Part shown: positions 37,370-44,546 of the stretch, in pieces | Layout: each line of letters opens with the position of its first letter | Position numbering within the stretch: position 1 is the first letter of the stretch | Assembly (NCBI RefSeq): GCF_030530745.1 | Contig: NZ_JAUMUI010000016.1 | Span: 1 to 57,199 of the forward strand | Origin: Neisseria sp. | Lineage (GTDB): Bacteria; Pseudomonadota; Gammaproteobacteria; Burkholderiales; Neisseriaceae | Reading direction: 5' to 3' | Length of the DNA: 57,199 nucleotides | Program-made: the position numbers and the translations under genes | Notes under the pieces: generated by a model | Told to the model about the DNA's origin: nothing | Database searches by the model: none | The model's input: only the letters and a program-made list of their open reading frames with translations

Positions 37370-37463
37370 GGCGGGTCTCCCCGCATGGTAATCCGGAACA
37401 ACGGGTCAGGGGCGGAAGCCAGCAGCCCACTCCGGTGCGCCAGTGCCGGGGGTTTGGCTCGCC
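37370..37463 (+). ncRNA. ffs: signal recognition particle RNA (4.5S-type)
   Basis: The RNA carries the universal SRP domain IV core, seen as GGTCAGGGGCGGAAGCCAGC then AGCC at about 37404-37427, which binds the Ffh protein. The 5' GGCGGGT and 3' GCTCGCC ends pair to close the long hairpin. About 94 bases is the small bacterial form without an Alu domain. A good promoter lies just upstream and a strong terminator just downstream. Exact ends could be a few bases longer on each side, since GCCGCC also follows. Confidence 0.92.
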
Positions 37464-37474
37464 GCCCTAATCTG

Positions 37475-37515
37475 AAAAACACCGGCGCATTGAATAATGC
37501 GCCGGTGTTTTTTTT
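37475..37515 (+). terminator. terminator of ffs
   Basis: A 13-bp perfect GC-rich stem (ACACCGGCGCATT with its complement, loop GAAT) is followed by eight T. The A run on the left also lets it serve apbE from the other side. Confidence 0.95.
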
Positions 37516-37539
37516 GATCCTTACCGTTTCATATTTTTG

Positions 37540-38544
37540 TCATACAGTTTCTATTCTGCCCGTTGCCGTTACCAGCCATGCCTTCAAACCGGGGAGGGCG
37601 GCGGCGGTTTTTTCAACGGCGGTTTTGTCCATTACTGAAAATGCGGTAGACAGTGCGTCGGCAACGGCGGCATCGGCAGCCGTTACGCTGACGCTGCGGT
37701 AACGCGGGCTGCTGCTGCCGGTGTGCGGGTTGAAAAGGTGGGTGAACCTGCCCGCTTCGTCCATGTGCGTGCCGTAGCCGCCAGAAGTGGCAAGGGCTTG
37801 GTTTTGCAGCTCAATGTTCAGCAATACGGCGGTTTCGTCATCAGGGTTGCGGATGCCGGCCTGCCATGTGCGGCGGCGTGCGGTATCCAAGGCGCGGATT
37901 TCGCCCAAGTCCACCAGCGCCTGTTCCAGCCCGGCATTGCGCAGCATATCGGTGATGCGGTCGGTGATGTAGCCTTGGGCGATGCCGTTGAACGACAAGG
38001 CCATGCCGGGCTTGTCAAGGCGGACGCTGCGGCTGTCGAATCCGACGGCGTTGAAATCCGCCAGTGTCAGGGCAGCCGCCAAATCGGCGGACGGCGGGGC
38101 GGACGTGCTTTGCGGATGGCGGGCGAAGTGCTTGGCGTAAACGTTCCACAGGGGCTGTATGCCGGGGTTGAACGCGCCCTGCGTGAGCGCGTGGATGCTG
38201 CGGCTGAGGCTGAGCAGGGCTAAAAAGTCGGCGGGCGGGTTGTTCAGGCGGCCTGTTTGGTTCAGGTGCACCAGCAGGCTGTCGTCGCGGTAGAGGCTGA
38301 AGGTTTTTTCTAAACGCGCTATTTCGGCCACGGCTTTGACAATCAGGTTTTCGGCAAAACGGCGGTCGGGGTGGTAGAGGCGTATTTCGGCACCTGCGCC
38401 CAGCGCGATACCCTGCCAGACTACGGGTTCGGGCAGCGTTTTGCCGGCTGCCGCGCCGTGCCGCCAGACGGAGGGTACGGCGGCAAGGGCTGCGGCTGCG
38501 GCGGTGATGCCGATAAAGCGGCGGCGGGAAAACTTCGTGGTCAT
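37540..38544 (-). CDS. apbE: FAD:protein FMN transferase, Tat-exported (NosX)
   Basis: The 334-residue ApbE-family protein attaches FMN covalently to a Thr of partner flavoproteins in the periplasm. It starts MTTKFSRRRFIGITAAAA, a twin-arginine signal (RRR at 7-9), with the ATG at 38544 after a CGGAGCCG ribosome site. Family motifs are LEKTFSLYRDDSLLVHLNQ, GAFNPGIQPLWNVY, LSFNGIAQGYITDRI, LVDLGEIRALD, ALATSGGYGTHM and TAADAAVADALSTAFSVM. The Gly usually seen in the GGD/GGE FAD site is replaced by L-x-x-G-E here (DLGEI), close to the norm. It ends the nos cluster and most likely flavinylates NosR at T156. Confidence 0.92.
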   Translation of the reverse strand: MTTKFSRRRFIGITAAAAALAAVPSVWRHGAAAGKTLPEPVVWQGIALGAGAEIRLYHPDRRFAENLIVKAVAEIARLEKTFSLYRDDSLLVHLNQTGRLNNPPADFLALLSLSRSIHALTQGAFNPGIQPLWNVYAKHFARHPQSTSAPPSADLAAALTLADFNAVGFDSRSVRLDKPGMALSFNGIAQGYITDRITDMLRNAGLEQALVDLGEIRALDTARRRTWQAGIRNPDDETAVLLNIELQNQALATSGGYGTHMDEAGRFTHLFNPHTGSSSPRYRSVSVTAADAAVADALSTAFSVMDKTAVEKTAAALPGLKAWLVTATGRIETV

Positions 38545-38647
38545 GGTCGGCTCCGTTTTTGGGGAGGGAAGGTTTGTTTGGCGGCAAAAAAAAACCGCAT
38601 CTTCCTTCCTGCCGTTTTCAGACGGCTTCAGAAGGCATTGCCGTTTT

Positions 38648-39142
38648 TTACCTGAAAATATATTCGTCGGGCATTTCGTCGAATGCCACCACCCTGCCGC
38701 CTTTTTCGGCGGCGAATTTCTGCGCCTGTGCTTTGTCGGCAAAGGGCAGTGCGTCTTCCGCGCCCATGCCGCCGATAAAGCCGCTTTCAATCACATAATG
38801 GGCTTTGCGGGCGTCTGTCCAGTGGTTGTCGGCATCGGGCGTGTTCCAGTCGGCCACTTTGCCCATATCGGTTACATAGATTGCGGCAATGCCTTTGGGT
38901 TCTTCGGGCAGCCTGGTGTAGCCGAACATCTGTTTGATGGTGGAAAACCACACCGGTTTTTCGGGGCGGCCGTTTAAGAAAATCTGGGCTTTGGGGCCAA
39001 CGTGTTCGGAAAGGTTCATGGTGCAGTAATGGCCGACGGCTTCGTCGGTAATCTGCTGCGGCGCGGGCGGTGCGGCTTCGGGTCCGCTGCCGCAGGCGGC
39101 CAGAAGCAGGGCTGCCGGCAGCAGGTAAAGAAAAGGTTTCAT
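38648..39142 (-). CDS. nosL: NosL copper-binding lipoprotein
   Basis: NosL delivers Cu(I) for assembly of the NosZ copper centres. The 164-residue product has a lipoprotein signal with lipobox LAAC (C17) and the conserved copper site HYCTMNLSEH (C40, M42), followed by YVTDMGKV-type and FADKAQAQKFAAEKGGRVVAFDEM patterns of the family. The ATG at 39142 follows AAGGAAAACAGA; a longer upstream frame is not supported. It lies between nosY (73-base gap with a DUS) and apbE, the usual place in nosRZDFYLX clusters. Confidence 0.93.
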   Translation of the reverse strand: MKPFLYLLPAALLLAACGSGPEAAPPAPQQITDEAVGHYCTMNLSEHVGPKAQIFLNGRPEKPVWFSTIKQMFGYTRLPEEPKGIAAIYVTDMGKVADWNTPDADNHWTDARKAHYVIESGFIGGMGAEDALPFADKAQAQKFAAEKGGRVVAFDEMPDEYIFR

Positions 39143-39215
39143 TCTGTTTTCCTTTTTTATGTTGGGGCGGATACGGTTTTCAGACGGCCTGAAACGGTGC
39201 ATAAGCCCCGATCCT

Positions 39216-40046
39216 TTAAATCTGCCGCTTCCCGAATACCCATGATGCCAGGACGAAAGGGACGGCAATCCACAATAATTGCGCCGCCAGCAGCACGGGC
39301 CGGCCCAGCGACAGCTGCGAGCTCAACCCCGCCATGCCGGCATACATGGCGGTGTTTTCGTAGCCGGTCAGGTTCAGCAGGCGGTAGATGTCGGCAGGGT
39401 TGAACAGCAGCACGGCTTCCAGCATGGGGGCGGTGATAAGCTGTTTGGTGTCGGCAACCAAAACGCCCAACAGCGCCATATCGAAAATCACCACGAAAAA
39501 CAGCCATACGCCTACGGCAACGCCCGCCGCCGTGCCGCGCTCTTTAACTTTGGCACTGATCAGGTAGCCCATTGCCAGAAAAGCGGCGCCCAGCAGGATG
39601 CTGGCGGCAATCAGCAGCAGAAACGGCTTCCATGCGGCGGGGTCGGATGCGCCGTTTGCCAGTTGCAGTGCGACGCCCGCCAAGCCGTAGCCCGCCCCGG
39701 TGGCTAGTGCGAGCACCGCCAGATGGCCGGCAAATTTGCCCACCAGCACCTGCCCGCGCGAAACGGGGTAGCTCAGCAGCAGCGCCATGGTGCCGCGTTC
39801 GATTTCGCCGATCAGCGCATCGTGGGAAAGCAGCATGGCAATCAGCGGAATCAGGAAAATCGACAGGCTGGAGAGGCTGACCACGGTAACGGTGAGCGGA
39901 TCGGCCTTCACTTCGCCGGCGGGTGCGCTGCCGAGGAAGCCCAGCGACAAGGCCAGCGCGGCCAGAAGGAGCGTGGCGGCCAGCACCCAGCGGTTGCGCA
40001 GGCTGTCGCGGATTTCTTTTGCGGTGATAATCCAAACGGGGTTCAT
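39216..40046 (-). CDS. nosY: NosY ABC-type permease for NosZ maturation
   Basis: The 276-residue inner-membrane protein has about six spans and the ABC-2 permease pattern: ITAKEIRDSLRNRWVLAATLLL at the start, then LIGEIERGTMALLLSYPVSRGQVL near residue 85, and LLFNPADIYRLLNLTGYEN. With NosF and NosD it forms a membrane complex that supports copper-sulfur centre assembly on NosZ. It starts 39 bases after nosF, with a DUS in the gap. Length matches the family. Confidence 0.94.
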   Translation of the reverse strand: MNPVWIITAKEIRDSLRNRWVLAATLLLAALALSLGFLGSAPAGEVKADPLTVTVVSLSSLSIFLIPLIAMLLSHDALIGEIERGTMALLLSYPVSRGQVLVGKFAGHLAVLALATGAGYGLAGVALQLANGASDPAAWKPFLLLIAASILLGAAFLAMGYLISAKVKERGTAAGVAVGVWLFFVVIFDMALLGVLVADTKQLITAPMLEAVLLFNPADIYRLLNLTGYENTAMYAGMAGLSSQLSLGRPVLLAAQLLWIAVPFVLASWVFGKRQI

Positions 40047-40085
40047 GGTGTGCGGTTTCCTTAATTTTCAGACGGCCTGAACCGG

Positions 40086-40976
40086 CTATACGTCTTCGCG
40101 CTTGAGCAGTTCGGCATACATATCGTCCAAGGTCGGCGTGCGGATGTCGATTTGGGCGATATTGTCCATGCCGCCCAAGCCCTGCAACAGCAATGCTTTG
40201 TCTTCCACGCGGCATTGCGCGGTGTGGGTGAGGCCGTCTGAAACCCATTCGGGCGGCATGGCGGCGGGCTGTTTCAGACGCACGGTTACGGTGGCGGGCA
40301 GGCCGCTTTGGGTTTGCAGCTCGTTCATGCTGCCGTCGGCGATTTTGCTGCCGTTTTTCATCACCACGATGCGTTCCGCCCTGCCGTCCAATTCGCCCAG
40401 GGCGTGGGTACTGAGCAGCACGGTGGCGCCTTCCCTGCCCAGCTCGTGCACGATTTCGTAAAACAGCTGCCGCGATGCGGGGTCGAGGCCGGTGGTGGGT
40501 TCGTCGAACAGCAGCACTTTCGGTTTGCCGAGCAGTGCCTGTGCCAAGGCCAGCCGCTGGCGCATTCCTTTTGAATAGGTGCCGACGCGGCGGCCTGCGG
40601 CTTGGGCGATGCCGACGCGTTCGAGCAGGGCGGTGTTTTTGGCGGTGGGCTGTTTTTTCAGCTTGGCGTAAAAATCCAAAGTTTCCCTGCCGGTGAGCGA
40701 GGGGTGCAGCGCCACGGTTTCGGGCAGGTAGCCGGTCTGGCTGCGCACGGCGGCGGCGCGGCGGCCTGCCGCACCGCCGCCCAGCAGCGACACGCTGCCG
40801 GAGTCGGGGCGGATCAGGCCGAGCATCAGTTTGATCAGGGTGGATTTTCCCGCGCCGTTGTGCCCCGCCAGCCCGACGCACTCTCCGGCATTCAGGGTCA
40901 GGTCGACGTTTTTTACGGCAAAGCGGCCGCCGTACTGTTTGCTGACTGCGTTTAAAACAACGTGTGCCGTACCCAT
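40086..40976 (-). CDS. nosF: NosF ABC-type ATPase for NosZ maturation
   Basis: The 296-residue ATPase has Walker A GHNGAGKST (near 38), signature YSKGMRQRLALAQALL, Walker B VLLFDEPTTGLDP and H-loop STHALGE. The C-terminal 80 residues form the accessory domain of this class. It partners NosY and NosD. RBS-like AGGAGCAGC precedes the start. It lies 97 bases after nosD, with one DUS between. An in-frame DUS falls in the C-terminal part (VSDGLTH region). Confidence 0.94.
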   Translation of the reverse strand: MGTAHVVLNAVSKQYGGRFAVKNVDLTLNAGECVGLAGHNGAGKSTLIKLMLGLIRPDSGSVSLLGGGAAGRRAAAVRSQTGYLPETVALHPSLTGRETLDFYAKLKKQPTAKNTALLERVGIAQAAGRRVGTYSKGMRQRLALAQALLGKPKVLLFDEPTTGLDPASRQLFYEIVHELGREGATVLLSTHALGELDGRAERIVVMKNGSKIADGSMNELQTQSGLPATVTVRLKQPAAMPPEWVSDGLTHTAQCRVEDKALLLQGLGGMDNIAQIDIRTPTLDDMYAELLKREDV

Positions 40977-41073
40977 TGCTGCTCCTTGTGTGCCGGTGTT
41001 TTCAGGCTGCAGGCTGCCTTGCGGCAGGCCGTCTGAAAATATTTTGGAAAACGGAATACTGCCATGCCGTTTG

Positions 41074-42351
41074 TCATATTTTTCCCTTCATGGTCCGGTA
41101 GCGCTCGAACGTTTCGTTTTCGGGCGGCACCATCAGCGGTTTGCTGTCGGTTACGCCGCCGGGCAGGATGGCGGGAAACTGCGACTGCGCCCATTTGACG
41201 ATGCTTACGGCAGGGCTGTTCATCAGCAGGCGGGCGGCGGGGGCGCGCCAGACAATCTGGTCGATGATGCCGTTGGGGCGGTAGGCATGATCGCCGAAGC
41301 CGTCGCCGTCGAGGTCGAAGGCGCTGTTGTCGCTCCAATAGTTGCCGCGTCCGCCTTCCGCCCAATCAATGTGGCGGGTGCTGACGTATTTAATCTGGTT
41401 TTGGTTGTTGACAAAGGCGTTGTCGTGAATGGTGTTGCCTTCGGCGGCGGCGGTGAAATGGATGCCGATGGCGCAGGATTCGAAACGGTTGCCGGTCAGG
41501 CGGTTATAGTTGGCGTTATATACGAAAACGCATTTGCCGGCTTTGTCTATCACGTTGCCGCGTATTTCGGAATGGTTGGCATAATTGAGCATCAGCCCCT
41601 GGTTGGTGCTGTTGACGGCGATGTTGTCATTCACTTTCAGCCGTTCGGAAAACATGATGGCGTAGCCGATTTCGTTGCCGTCCGAAAAATTGCCGCTCAC
41701 CTCGCTGTCGTGGGTATACATATAGTGCACGGCGTAGCGCAGTTTGGAAAACCGGTTGCCGCTGAACACGTTTTTGGTGCTGGCGTTGGAAAAAATGCCG
41801 TCGCGCCCCTGAGAAATGTCGTTGCCGATGACTTTGGAGCCGGGCGCGTTCCACACGGTTACGCCGTTGCCGCGCTCGTTGCGGCGCAGTCGGGTGTCGC
41901 CGACAATGGTGTTTTCTTTCACCAGCGCATCGGGCGCGCCGTGCAGGTAGACGCCGACGGAGTTTTCCAGAATATTGTTGTGTTCCACCAGGGCGCGGGC
42001 GGCGCTTTGGTGCAGGTAGACGCCGGCATCCATGGCGGGCAGGCTTAAGCCGGAGCGGGTTACGGTGAGGTTGCGCAGGGTAACGTCGGGCGCGTGCACG
42101 GATACGGTGCGCCCCGTGCGGTCGCCCTCGATTTCGGCGCTCCTGTCGGCAGGCCCCTCAATCGTGAGCGGTTTGCCGATAACGATTTTGCCGGGGTATT
42201 TTCCCGGGGCAAGGCGCAGGATGTCGCCCGCCTGCGCGCGGTCGATAACGCTTTGCAGGCTGCTGCCTGCGGCAACGCTGACCGTGGCGGCGGATGCCGT
42301 CTGAAAGGCGGCGGCGGACAACATCAGGAATATTCGGATGCGGATGTGCAT
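41074..42351 (-). CDS. nosD: NosD periplasmic copper-site maturation protein
   Basis: The 425-residue protein is a right-handed beta-helix of the NosD/carbohydrate-binding (CASH) type, required for building the CuZ centre of N2O reductase. A signal peptide spans residues 1-22 (IRIFLMLSAAAFQTASA), partly encoded by a DUS that reads FQTA. Repeated helix rungs (NNILENSVGVYLHGA, NGVTVWNAPGSKVIGNDIS, NRFSKLRYAVHYMYTHDSEV and so on) fill residues 40-340. The ATG at 42351 is chosen for the signal peptide; no strong ribosome site is seen. A DUS-pair hairpin separates it from nosZ. Confidence 0.94.
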   Translation of the reverse strand: MHIRIRIFLMLSAAAFQTASAATVSVAAGSSLQSVIDRAQAGDILRLAPGKYPGKIVIGKPLTIEGPADRSAEIEGDRTGRTVSVHAPDVTLRNLTVTRSGLSLPAMDAGVYLHQSAARALVEHNNILENSVGVYLHGAPDALVKENTIVGDTRLRRNERGNGVTVWNAPGSKVIGNDISQGRDGIFSNASTKNVFSGNRFSKLRYAVHYMYTHDSEVSGNFSDGNEIGYAIMFSERLKVNDNIAVNSTNQGLMLNYANHSEIRGNVIDKAGKCVFVYNANYNRLTGNRFESCAIGIHFTAAAEGNTIHDNAFVNNQNQIKYVSTRHIDWAEGGRGNYWSDNSAFDLDGDGFGDHAYRPNGIIDQIVWRAPAARLLMNSPAVSIVKWAQSQFPAILPGGVTDSKPLMVPPENETFERYRTMKGKI

Positions 42352-42437
42352 GGTGTCGGTTTTTTTATTTACGGATAGGGCGTATGCTTTCGCTGCCGGT
42401 ACTGCAAAACCGCCCGTTTCAGGCTGCTTTGCACCGA

Positions 42438-42475
42438 AGGCCGTCTGAAACGCCGTTAAACGGTTCAGACGGCCT
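42438..42475 (-). terminator. DUS-pair hairpin between nosZ and nosD
   Basis: AGGCCGTCTGAA and its complement pair around an inner CCGT/ACGG stem, 11 bases past the nosZ stop. It could reduce transcription into nosDFYL relative to nosRZ. Confidence 0.7.
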
Positions 42476-42485
42476 CTTTGGTGCG

Positions 42486-44462
42486 TTATTTCGGTTTCAC
42501 AATCATCTGGCCCGACATTTCCATATGCAGCGCGTGGCAGAACCACTGGCAGTAATACCAGTGCACCCCGGGGCGGTCGGCGGTGAAGGTTACCGAGGCG
42601 GTGGCCTGCGGGCCGATTTCCATGGCGATGCCGTAGCCTTCGAGCGTGAAGCCGTGGGTGAGGTCTTCGATGGTTTCCGTGTTGGTAACGTACACGGTTA
42701 CCTCGTCGCCCAGTTTCACTTCAAACTGCGGCACACTGAACACAGGCGCGACGGCGGTCATGTATACGCGCACTTTGTTGCCGTCGCGGATAACGTTTGC
42801 GGCACTCTCCAGCTTCACGCCGTCTTTTTCGGCCTGCTTCACCGCATCTTCCCACATCCACGGGTCTTCGCGGTTCCACGTTTTCAGGGGCTTCACCTTG
42901 GAGGCGGCCACCAGCAGCATATCGTGCGGTTCGGCAAAGCTCGGGCCGTCGTGCACCAGCTTCATTTCGTCGCCGGAAATATCGATGAGCTGGTCGTTTT
43001 CGGGTTTTAAGGGGCCTACGTTCAGGAAACGGTCTTTCGAGAATTTGTTCAGCGACACCAGCCATTTGCCGTCGGCCTCTTTGGTTTCGCCCATGGTGGT
43101 GTGGTTGTGGCCGGGCTGGTAGTGCACGTCGAGCTTCTGAACGATGTAGTCGCCTTTTTTATCCTGATTCTTATAGGCCTCAATGGCTTTGGCGATGTTC
43201 CATTTCACCATCTGGCTGTCGATAAACAGCGTGGTGTAGGCATTGCCGCGACCGTCGAAGGCGGTATGCAGCGGCCCCAGACCCAGCTCGGGTTCTGCCA
43301 CGACCACGTCGCGCTCTTTGATTTTGCTGGCAAACAGATCGTCGAGCCTGTGTACGTCCAGCACGGTAACGGTGGGCGAAAGCTTGCCGTTGAGCATGAT
43401 GTAGTTGCCGTCGGGAGAGGCGTTGCAGCCGTGCGGCGAGTTGGGCACGGGAATGTAGCGGGTGTATTTGGAGTTGGCTTCGGCGCGGCCGTCCAACACT
43501 TTCACACCGCCGATTTCTTTGAAATCGCCGTTTTTAATGCCTTCTTCAATGGCGGCAATATTGAACACCACGCACCAGTCCTGCTCGTTGGCCGAGGCTT
43601 CGGTAACGGTAACGCCTTTTTCGGAGTTGTAGCAGGTGGCAAACGAATATTTGCCCTGATAGTCGGCATCGCCGTTGTCGAGGTTGCCGTCGACCATCAC
43701 CTGCCAGGCCACTTCCATGGTTTCGCCGTCTACCGCCGTGTAAACCGCCCACCAGTTTTTCTTGGGGTCGTCCAAAAGGGTGCCGTTATTGGGCACAGGC
43801 ACGATATGCTCGCCGTTGGCAAACACATAGCCCGTTTTCGGATAACGCTGCGGACGCAGGCCGTGCACGCCGGAAACATTGGGGATTTCCAGAATTTTGT
43901 CGGTTTTCATCACATCGCAGCGGATGCGCGCCACACGGTTGTTGGCTTTGTCGTTCACATACACATAGCGGCCGTCGTAGGTTTGATCGGTAAACGACAT
44001 GTGCGGGTGGTGCAAATCGCCGTTGGGCATCACCGGCTGGCCGGTTTTTCTCAGGTATTCGCGGGTTTCGGGCGTGAGGTTGGCATTGAGGATTTTGCGG
44101 CTCTCATTGGTGCGCCCCCAACCGGTGGCACTGCACATGTTGAACACGGGGATGCGCAGCAGTTCGCGCATGGAGGGCACGCCCAAAACACGCAGCTCGC
44201 CGGTTTGGCCGCTGGAGTTGAAAGCGTAATACTGGTCGAGCTCACCCGGCCCCACATGATAAGACTGGCCGCCCGCCGCACCGCCTGCTTTGGCCGCGCC
44301 CGACGCGCCCGATGCCGCGCCGCCTTCGCCGCTGCTGCCGGAGCAGCCCGCCAGCCCCAAAAGGCCGGCACCCGCCAAACCCGCGCCAGATACTGCGGCC
44401 GTACCTAAAAACGATCGCCGGCTCAAGCCGACCGGATCTGGTTTCTCTTTGTTTTCTGACAT
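42486..44462 (-). CDS. nosZ: nitrous oxide reductase, Tat signal plus lipobox
   Basis: NosZ reduces N2O to N2. The 658-residue protein is a clade I type: a twin-arginine motif SRRSFLG (R15, R16), a seven-bladed propeller with CuZ histidines in [37 protein letters not shown] and EPHDM, and a C-terminal cupredoxin with the CuA ligands C638, W640, C642, H646 and M649. Unusually the Tat signal ends in a perfect lipobox LAGC (C40), followed by about 25 Gly/Ala/Ser-rich residues, so the enzyme is predicted to be lipid-anchored. An AGGAGAG ribosome site precedes the ATG. It follows nosR by 84 bases. Confidence 0.96.
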   Translation of the reverse strand: MSENKEKPDPVGLSRRSFLGTAAVSGAGLAGAGLLGLAGCSGSSGEGGAASGASGAAKAGGAAGGQSYHVGPGELDQYYAFNSSGQTGELRVLGVPSMRELLRIPVFNMCSATGWGRTNESRKILNANLTPETREYLRKTGQPVMPNGDLHHPHMSFTDQTYDGRYVYVNDKANNRVARIRCDVMKTDKILEIPNVSGVHGLRPQRYPKTGYVFANGEHIVPVPNNGTLLDDPKKNWWAVYTAVDGETMEVAWQVMVDGNLDNGDADYQGKYSFATCYNSEKGVTVTEASANEQDWCVVFNIAAIEEGIKNGDFKEIGGVKVLDGRAEANSKYTRYIPVPNSPHGCNASPDGNYIMLNGKLSPTVTVLDVHRLDDLFASKIKERDVVVAEPELGLGPLHTAFDGRGNAYTTLFIDSQMVKWNIAKAIEAYKNQDKKGDYIVQKLDVHYQPGHNHTTMGETKEADGKWLVSLNKFSKDRFLNVGPLKPENDQLIDISGDEMKLVHDGPSFAEPHDMLLVAASKVKPLKTWNREDPWMWEDAVKQAEKDGVKLESAANVIRDGNKVRVYMTAVAPVFSVPQFEVKLGDEVTVYVTNTETIEDLTHGFTLEGYGIAMEIGPQATASVTFTADRPGVHWYYCQWFCHALHMEMSGQMIVKPK

Positions 44463-44546
44463 TTCAACTCTCCTGAGTTAGTGGGAAAATTCCGGCGGCC
44501 TTTCAGACGGCCTGCCGTAACGGATGAAACGGCTTGTTTTTCCGTA

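Noticed and set aside
43101-44408. 435-codon + strand frame opposite nosZ
   Set aside because: Shadow of nosZ, whose copper ligands fix the true frame.
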